From Tepidibacillus decaturensis (GTDB taxonomy: Bacteria > Bacillota > Bacilli > Tepidibacillales > Tepidibacillaceae), in NCBI RefSeq assembly GCF_001561915.1, contig NZ_LSKU01000001.1:1213296-1270639 (forward strand): a stretch of DNA of 57,344 nucleotides, read 5' to 3'. The position numbers and the translations under genes are program-made. Shown in pieces: positions 52,495 through 57,344 of this stretch; the stretch's first letter is position 1, and the number at the start of each line of letters is the position of its first letter. The notes under the pieces are model-generated. The model was not told where the DNA came from. It saw only the letters and a program-made list of their open reading frames with translations, and made no database searches.

Positions 52495-53085
52495 TTATTT
52501 TATTTCCTCTAGTTGTTTCTTAATTTGAGCCATCATAAAAGTCATCGTTTCTGTTAAATCCTCAGATGAAACCTTCTCTTTTTTAAAAGAATCTAACTGA
52601 ATAGGATTACCTATATTCACGATAATCGGCTGAAACCACTTATAACTTGAATCGATCCCAATCGGAATCACTTTTACATCTGACTTTAAAGCAAATAAGG
52701 CAGCACCAGGTAACCCAGGCTTTAATTCTTTATCTTTGCTACGCGTCCCTTCAGGGAAAATGCCTAGAACTTCTTGCTCCTTAAGGAGGTCTAATGCTGT
52801 TTTAATCGCCTTACGATCACTTCCTCCTCTATTGATAGGAAATTGACCCACTTTTTTTAAAAAGGAACCCAAAATAGGGATGTCGAACAATTCCTTTTTT
52901 GCCATAAAATGAACTTTCCTATTTACTGAACAAGCGATCACTACTGGATCAAAATTACTAATGTGGTTTGAAATCAAGATAAGAGGACCCTCTTTTGGAA
53001 TATTTTTAACTCCATACACTTTTAGTTTGTAAAAAGTTTTCAAGTATCCTTTGATTAATACTCTAGCAAAAGTATAGAGTGACAT
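52495..53085 (-). CDS. plsC: 1-acyl-sn-glycerol-3-phosphate acyltransferase (PlsC-like)
   Basis: Adds the second acyl chain to make phosphatidic acid. The 196-residue protein has the acyltransferase block I SNHISNFDPV (HX4D), block III LGIFPEGTRSKDKELKPG and block IV-like VKVIPIGIDSS. An N-terminal hydrophobic/basic stretch fits peripheral or single-pass membrane binding. It follows cmk by one base. With gpsA nearby it suggests local grouping of phospholipid genes. Confidence 0.93.
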   Translation of the reverse strand: MSLYTFARVLIKGYLKTFYKLKVYGVKNIPKEGPLILISNHISNFDPVVIACSVNRKVHFMAKKELFDIPILGSFLKKVGQFPINRGGSDRKAIKTALDLLKEQEVLGIFPEGTRSKDKELKPGLPGAALFALKSDVKVIPIGIDSSYKWFQPIIVNIGNPIQLDSFKKEKVSSEDLTETMTFMMAQIKKQLEEIK

Positions 53086-53086
53086 T

Positions 53087-53767
53087 TTAGTTCTCTCCTC
53101 TCATTCTTTCTCTAGCTAGACTTAAAATTACATCTACCACCTGTTCAATGGAAAGTTGAGAAGTATCAATCAAAATAGCGTCTTTTGCTTGTTTTAAAGG
53201 TGCAACGGTCCTTTCTTGGTCTTTTTTATCCCGCAATTCAATTTCCTCGACGATCTGCTCCAACTTTATTTCGTAACCGTTTTTTGTCATTTCTAAGTAC
53301 CTTCTATGTGCTCGTTCTTCAATTGAGGCTGTCAAAAATATTTTTAACTCTGCATTTGGTAATACATTGGTTCCAATATCTCTTCCATCCATGACAACAG
53401 AACCTTCTTTTGCTAATCTACGTTGAAGTTCAACCATTGTTTCCCTCACTTTAGCATGAGAAGCAACCAATGAGACCTGTTTAGTAATCTCTGGTGTTCT
53501 AATTGCCTCTGTTACATCTGTTGTCCCAATTTTTACCCTTTGTATGTGTTGATCAATTTCAAATTGAATAGGGTTACGAAGAAGACATTTGTTTAATTGA
53601 TCTTCATCATGAAGGTCTATATTTTCATTTATCGCTTTTAAGGTCAGTGCCCTATACATCGCTCCAGTATCAATATATAAAAATCCCAATTCATTAGCAA
53701 CCTTTTTTGCAACGGTACTTTTTCCCGCTCCTGCAGGTCCATCAATGGCAATACTTATTTTTTTCAT
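53087..53767 (-). CDS. cmk: Cytidylate kinase
   Basis: Phosphorylates CMP and dCMP. The 226-residue protein begins SIAIDGPAGAGKSTVAKKVANELGF (P-loop), has YIDTGAMYRALTLKA, VVMDGRDIGTNVLPNAELKIFLTAS and RDKKDQERTVAPLKQAKDAILIDTS, all typical of bacterial Cmk. It is in the normal position between ypfB and the plsC/S1 genes. A terminator lies just upstream of it. Confidence 0.96.
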   Translation of the reverse strand: MKKISIAIDGPAGAGKSTVAKKVANELGFLYIDTGAMYRALTLKAINENIDLHDEDQLNKCLLRNPIQFEIDQHIQRVKIGTTDVTEAIRTPEITKQVSLVASHAKVRETMVELQRRLAKEGSVVMDGRDIGTNVLPNAELKIFLTASIEERAHRRYLEMTKNGYEIKLEQIVEEIELRDKKDQERTVAPLKQAKDAILIDTSQLSIEQVVDVILSLARERMRGEN

Positions 53768-53816
53768 TCTAATCCTCCAAAATATGTAGGGTCACAACTT
53801 TCTATATCATAAAAAA

Positions 53817-53834
53817 AACAGGCCGGTGCCTGTT
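53817..53834 (-). terminator. Terminator after the ypfB-like gene
   Basis: AACAGGC (53817-53823) pairs with GCCTGTT (53828-53834), four-base loop, with eight T residues after it on the minus strand. It separates ypfB from cmk. Confidence 0.85.
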
Positions 53835-53859
53835 GAACAATATGTTCATAAAAATCTTA

Positions 53860-54084
53860 TCATATTCTTCCAATATAATCAATTGTATGATGGAATTTAG
53901 AAGCTGATCCTTCCATTTTTTCCACTGGAATAAATTCTTTGCGAAACGATTCAAAGCACAAAAGAAATTGAATACCAATGAGGAGAATAAGCACTAAGAT
54001 AAATATTTTTTTGATCGTCTTTTCTACATAATCAGAAAATAAGATAAACTTTTCCTCATAAGGACGGTAACGGGTTTTTATCAT
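53860..54084 (-). CDS. ypfB: YpfB-like small membrane protein
   Basis: 74 residues with a basic/acidic N-terminus (KTRYRPYEEKF), one membrane helix (FILVLILLIGIQFLLCF) and a short outer tail (VEKMEGS near the end). Position between ypfA and cmk and the single-helix layout with EG near the C-terminus fit the YpfB/DUF5359 family. I took the third of three tandem ATG codons, since GGAGGG touches the first. The function is unknown; similarity is by layout and context rather than strong sequence identity. Confidence 0.6.
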   Translation of the reverse strand: MIKTRYRPYEEKFILFSDYVEKTIKKIFILVLILLIGIQFLLCFESFRKEFIPVEKMEGSASKFHHTIDYIGRI

Positions 54085-54139
54085 CATCATCCCTCCGTTA
54101 ACTATCCTTAACAAAGGATAGACAAGATATACTCTTCTT

Positions 54140-54796
54140 TTATAAACCTTTTTCCCTTAGTTCTACTTGTCTTTCATAACAAAACCGGATGATTTTTGAC
54201 CTCATTGTTTCATTGATTGTTGTAAATGAAATAGAAACCCAAGTTACGTTTGTTTTTTGATTGGGAATTTCTGATCTTATAATTTCTCCTATATAAGAGA
54301 TATGCTCAATCGTTCCATTTTTAAACGGCAACACAATCCAACCTTCGATCATTTCTCCAGTCATTACTTTTTTCGGGAAAGGTAATACAACTTGCATGCC
54401 CCCACCACTGAGATCCAACGTTTGAACTACTGTCCAATCCTGTTTATCTAATGGCTTAAATGCTGTTTCCACATGAACTGGAACTCTTAGAAAGTTTCTC
54501 CTTTGCACTCGATGAATCTTAGATACCACTGGCTTAGTTAATATCAATAGAGGGATCTGTTCTTGTTTTCTCCCCACAACAATAGTATCAAAAGAGAATT
54601 GCCCATGGACATTAGACATATACCATACTTTTACTTTTTGGCCAACCGGTATCAATTCGAGTTTACCAGTTTCTTCATTGATTGGCACCTCAATACTTAT
54701 TTCATTTTCAGAAACTTCAGCAATTCTTGATTTTAAAGAAAATTGATGTTCATGACCAATATTTATTTTTACGACTTGATTAATACTAGGTAACAA
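54140..54796 (-). CDS. ypfA: c-di-GMP-binding PilZ protein YpfA (MotI/DgrA)
   Basis: Flagellar brake: in B. subtilis this protein (MotI) with bound c-di-GMP acts on MotA and stops the motor. The 218-residue protein has a YcgR-like N-terminal domain (residues 1-95), then PilZ with the two c-di-GMP motifs RRNFLR (99-104) and DLSGGG (128-133). Both arginine and the D/N-x-S-x-x-G residues are in place, so binding should be retained. It lies 43 bp... from ypfB and 69 bp after ypeB, as in B. subtilis. Confidence 0.92.
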   Translation of the reverse strand: MLPSINQVVKINIGHEHQFSLKSRIAEVSENEISIEVPINEETGKLELIPVGQKVKVWYMSNVHGQFSFDTIVVGRKQEQIPLLILTKPVVSKIHRVQRRNFLRVPVHVETAFKPLDKQDWTVVQTLDLSGGGMQVVLPFPKKVMTGEMIEGWIVLPFKNGTIEHISYIGEIIRSEIPNQKTNVTWVSISFTTINETMRSKIIRFCYERQVELREKGL

Positions 54797-54822
54797 AGGC
54801 CTCTCCCCTTATATGTTGTAAA

Positions 54823-54849
54823 AACAGGAGGCATTTTAATCCTCCTGTT
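54823..54849 (-). terminator. Terminator after ypeB
   Basis: AACAGGAGG (54823-54831) pairs perfectly with CCTCCTGTT (54841-54849), nine-base loop, with TTTTTAC after it on the minus strand. It closes the sleB-ypeB operon. Confidence 0.85.
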
Positions 54850-54865
54850 CATAATCGTCTTTCTT

Positions 54866-56203
54866 TTAACTTACTATATCTTCCTCTACTTTTTCAACTA
54901 CTTCTTCTTCACCATTTTGCGCATTGATATAAATTCTGTAGGTAACTTTGTCAAAATCCCCTGTTACCTCATAGGTGAGTACTTCTTTTCCATCACTGTT
55001 TTCAATCAATGCAGGACGGATAGAGAAAATTTTCAAATGGGGGTTTACTTTTGTTTGGACTGTTTCTTTTGTAATAGTTGGTGATGGAATTACTCTCTTT
55101 TTATGATTAAAGGTATAACCTGTGGATTCAAAACCGATAATCTCCCCATTATCTAAAGCGACCTTGACACTTAGCATATCAGGATAAACAACCACACCAT
55201 TTTGTTTGTAAGCATATGTAAAAATTAAGCTATTATCATACTGATCAATCGTAGTTGGTACCATTGAGGTATAACCACGTTTTTGTAAAAAAGCATTTGC
55301 TTTTTCTGTCGCTTGTTCTAATGAGATTTTTTTGCCATCGATCTCCCGATTTATGATCATCCAGACTATGTGGCCACCCACTTTAGTAACGTCCAAATTA
55401 ACTATATTCTTTCCTTTTATTTGTACGCTAAAGGCTTCAAAATTAGATCCTTTTCCCGTTTTATCCACTTTTATTTGATCTGAAACAGGTACTTTCATAA
55501 ATTCGGCAGCCTTTTTCTTTGCTTCTTCAGCAGTAATCAAACGTCCTTTTAAGTTTTTTCCTTTCTCTTTATTTTTCTTTTCTAAACTCATCATTTCTGG
55601 ACCCCAATCTAATTCGGGGAATTCCTGTACTTTTTTGTCGATTGTTTTAAATCCATCAATAATCGTGTTGTCCATCTTTTTGTCTTCTTCTGCCAAAGCA
55701 ATTTCAACATCCATCCATCGTAATTGTTTATCGATGACTTCTGTTTGCACATGATTTAGTTCGTTTCGTATTTCTTTAGATCTCTCGTACAAGGTTTTTA
55801 ATGTCTTATATTCCTGATCAGTTAAAGGTTCTTTTCCCAAATCTCTTATTGCAATACGATAGGAGAAATCCCCGATTTTTGCTAAGAATTCTTCTGTTTT
55901 ACTAAATGGCATCAATGTTAATGGCAACTGACCTACATCAGATTGAGCAGAATAGGCTAACCTCCAAACATTCGCTAATGAAGGGGATAACTGTCTACGG
56001 GAATTAACGGCTAATGTTTTACCTAATTCATCATGTAAGGCATCAATATGAAAATTTAGATCATGAAATGCCCGTTGATACTGATTTTCTGCTTTAATCA
56101 AAATTGAGTTTTTCTCTTGATTTTCTTGATAACCCCAAAAACCTGCTCCAATTACAGCAATGACTAATACAGGGATTAAAATACCTGTTATACCCTTATA
56201 CAT
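54866..56203 (-). CDS. ypeB: Germination protein YpeB
   Basis: Partner of the spore cortex lytic enzyme SleB; each needs the other for stability in the spore. The 445-residue protein has an N-terminal membrane anchor (GILIPVLVIAVIGAGFWGY), a helical domain with repeats up to about residue 200, and C-terminal PepSY-type modules (ITAEEAKKKAAEFM, ISLEQATEKANAFLQKRGY). AAGGAGTG precedes ATG 56203. It follows sleB at once and should share its forespore promoter. Confidence 0.96.
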   Translation of the reverse strand: MYKGITGILIPVLVIAVIGAGFWGYQENQEKNSILIKAENQYQRAFHDLNFHIDALHDELGKTLAVNSRRQLSPSLANVWRLAYSAQSDVGQLPLTLMPFSKTEEFLAKIGDFSYRIAIRDLGKEPLTDQEYKTLKTLYERSKEIRNELNHVQTEVIDKQLRWMDVEIALAEEDKKMDNTIIDGFKTIDKKVQEFPELDWGPEMMSLEKKNKEKGKNLKGRLITAEEAKKKAAEFMKVPVSDQIKVDKTGKGSNFEAFSVQIKGKNIVNLDVTKVGGHIVWMIINREIDGKKISLEQATEKANAFLQKRGYTSMVPTTIDQYDNSLIFTYAYKQNGVVVYPDMLSVKVALDNGEIIGFESTGYTFNHKKRVIPSPTITKETVQTKVNPHLKIFSIRPALIENSDGKEVLTYEVTGDFDKVTYRIYINAQNGEEEVVEKVEEDIVS

Positions 56204-56691
56204 TTCATTTTCACTCCTTCATCGACAAAAAATATGTTTGCCAATTTTTTTACTTGTGGCCTTGACCAAATCCATTTTGAAGTGGCTGTTTGTGGGTTAA
56301 AGTAATATTCACATCCATCTGTTGGATCCCAACCACTTAAAGCATCCTTTACAGCCTTTTCCGCTTGTTTATTAGGAGTTAAATAGATTTGTCCATCTGC
56401 AACAGCAGTAAAAGCTCCCGGTTCAAAAATAACACCGGAAACAGTGTCTGGAAAAGAGGAGCTTTTAACGCGGTTTAAGATAACTGCCGCAACAGCAACT
56501 TGACCAACATATGGTTCTCCTCTTGATTCGCCATAAACAGCATTCGCCATCAATTTCATATCATTAGCAGATAATGTGGTTCGCTGTGCTTTTACATCAT
56601 TCTCATCAGGGGCTATTGGATTAAAAATAAAAGTGAGGATGAAAAATAATAAACTGAACAATAGGCAATAACGAACAACTTTTTTCATCAT
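56188..56691 (-). pseudogene. sleB: Spore cortex lytic enzyme SleB, short form, frameshift at the end
   Basis: Lytic transglycosylase that opens cortex peptidoglycan on germination. A signal segment (residues ~5-25) leads directly into the Hydrolase_2 domain (MANAVYGESRGEPYVGQVAVAAVILNRVKSSSFPDTVSGVIFEPG, with the catalytic glutamate in YGESRGEP). Usual SleB has a peptidoglycan-binding domain in between; it is absent here. The A7 run 56245-56251 ends the frame oddly (overlap with ypeB); A8 gives VKKIGKHIFCR and a stop at 56219, the normal SleB end, 157 residues. Span given is the written frame. Confidence 0.9.
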
Positions 56692-56711
56692 GAGATCCGC
56701 CTCCTATTTCT

Positions 56712-56741
56712 AGTTTGAGTTTAAATGCTCCATACTATGCA
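56712..56741 (-). promoter_or_regulatory. Sigma-G-type promoter of sleB
   Basis: On the minus strand GCATA (56737-56741) and CAAACTA (56712-56718) are 18 bp apart, fitting the sigma-F/sigma-G pattern (GHATR-N18-CATxxTA). It lies 21 bp before the sleB start; sleB is a sigma-G gene in B. subtilis. Confidence 0.6.
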
Positions 56742-56768
56742 ATAAGGTAACAACCTGAAGAATAAAGA

Positions 56769-56798
56769 AAGACCCTTTCCTTTTTTGGAAAGAGTCTT
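56769..56798 (-). terminator. Terminator upstream of sleB
   Basis: AAGACCCTTTCC (56769-56780) pairs with GGAAAGAGTCTT (56787-56798) with one mismatch, six-base loop; TTTCTTTA follows on the minus strand. Confidence 0.75.
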
Positions 56799-56820
56799 AA
56801 ATGCTGATCCATTCTTCCTC

Positions 56821-56877
56821 TTAAAAAAACTTTTCACCACATTGGTTACAACGAATGATTACCTTAACTCGTGTCAA
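56821..56877 (-). CDS. Possible small CxxC protein fragment
   Basis: An 18-residue frame from TTG 56877 (AGGGGG upstream) reads TRVKVIIRCNQCGEKFF and stops at a T7 run. It looks like the start of a small Bacillales zinc-ribbon protein found near prsW. One more T would extend it (LRGRMDQ) but then it runs through the terminator. It could be a real remnant, another homopolymer error, or chance. Confidence 0.25.
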   Translation of the reverse strand: MTRVKVIIRCNQCGEKFF

Positions 56878-56913
56878 ATCATTCACCCCCTAGTTCCATT
56901 TTAACCACTTTTT

Positions 56914-57344
56914 TCAGTAATTTACTTCAGGGGGTTCACTTTCGTGAAAAGGTGATAATTTTGTTGCTATTTTTATTTTCTTTAACCCATACCACCACAA
57001 AAAAGTTAAAAATGGTAGCATCAGATATACCCAATCCATCATCTTTTGTTCTAAAATAAAATTGTAGGTTGCATGAGCAATCATTGGAATGATCCATGAT
57101 AAGAACAGAAATATCTTTTTATAATGGATGCATGAAAATTTAGCTTTTCCCAAAAAATATCCCATCATAATGGCAAAAAGAGCATGGCCTGAAACAGGTA
57201 ATAGACCTCTTAATAAAATCATAGCTGGTTGACTAGAATGAAAAAACAAATACCCTAAGTTCTCAAGCGTTGCAAATCCAATTGAGACAGCAACAGAATA
57301 GACCACCCCATCATAAGGTTCATTAAATTCAACATGTTTAAAAA
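56914..57344 (-). CDS. prsW: PrsW-type intramembrane protease, partial at window edge
   Basis: The frame continues past the window end; 143 residues are visible. They read NEPYDGVVYSVAVSIGFATLENLGY, then SGHALFAIMMGYFLGKAKF and PMIAHATYNFILE, which match the PrsW family (glutamates in the E-rich motif, then H-containing helices). In B. subtilis PrsW starts cleavage of the anti-sigma factor RsiW and so activates sigma-W. The gene is in the usual place upstream of sleB. No sigma-W gene lies in this window, so the substrate here is inferred only. Confidence 0.9.
   Translation of the reverse strand, partial: FKHVEFNEPYDGVVYSVAVSIGFATLENLGYLFFHSSQPAMILLRGLLPVSGHALFAIMMGYFLGKAKFSCIHYKKIFLFLSWIIPMIAHATYNFILEQKMMDWVYLMLPFLTFLWWYGLKKIKIATKLSPFHESEPPEVNY

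Overview
The window is a chromosomal block of an AT-rich, endospore-forming Firmicute of the order Bacillales. Evidence: sporulation and germination genes (spoIVA behind a sigma-E-like promoter, sleB-ypeB behind a sigma-G-like promoter, a YIEGIA membrane protein with its small partner), the tryptophan attenuation protein MtrB, a menaquinone/heptaprenyl branch (hepS-menG-hepT), and a gene order that follows the Bacillus subtilis asnS-to-prsW region. Nearly every gene is on the minus strand. The exceptions are an OsmC-like gene, a 123-residue orphan, a short ORF at 12.6 kb and a yitT-family gene. I do not name a species. Missing from their B. subtilis positions are the trp operon, tyrA/aroE, qcrABC, panBCD and bshA.

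Layout, left to right. 0-2.5 kb: TAXI-type TRAP transporter (receptor, DUF1850 protein, fused permease cut by the window edge). 2.7-4.5 kb: osmC-like gene, orphan, dnaD. 4.5-12.3 kb: asnS, aspB, ackA, a 3-hydroxyacyl-CoA dehydrogenase, a short FtsH-like M41 protease with a membrane partner, ypmB, ypmA. 12.5-15.6 kb: a plus-strand small ORF with a structured leader, then an NHEJ cluster (Ku, LigD ligase, separate LigD-type polymerase). 15.7-24.5 kb: metallo-beta-lactamase-like protein, dinG, TPR protein, birA, cca, mgsA, dapB, TPR protein. 24.7-30.4 kb: yitT family, ypjB, ypjA, ypiB, a helicase-associated protein, ypiA. 30.4-36.6 kb: ECF-type sigma factor with a membrane partner, then aroA, hisC, aroB, aroC. 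36.6-43.3 kb: cheR, ndk, hepT, menG, hepS, mtrB, tRNA-Pro(GGG), folE, hup. 43.5-57.3 kb: spoIVA, ferredoxin, gpsA, der, YIEGIA pair, yphA, fni, S1-domain protein, plsC-like, cmk, ypfB-like, ypfA, ypeB, sleB, prsW (cut by the edge).

Many neighbours work together: the shikimate genes, the quinone side-chain and methylation genes, the three NHEJ proteins, and the SleB/YpeB germination pair. The strongest unusual signal is that six conserved genes (LigD ligase, dinG, a TPR gene, yitT family, ypiB, sleB) are each broken by one missing base in an A7 or T7 run. Adding one base restores the full family sequence every time. Homopolymer under-calling is the simplest cause; slippage is the alternative. 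Further candidates are a 179-bp hairpin element bounded by direct repeats, a T-box-like hairpin inside the TRAP operon, an Fnr/CRP-type palindrome, and possible operators before the hydroxyacyl-CoA dehydrogenase and ypmA. I see no clear new defence or mobile system; most of the window is conserved housekeeping.
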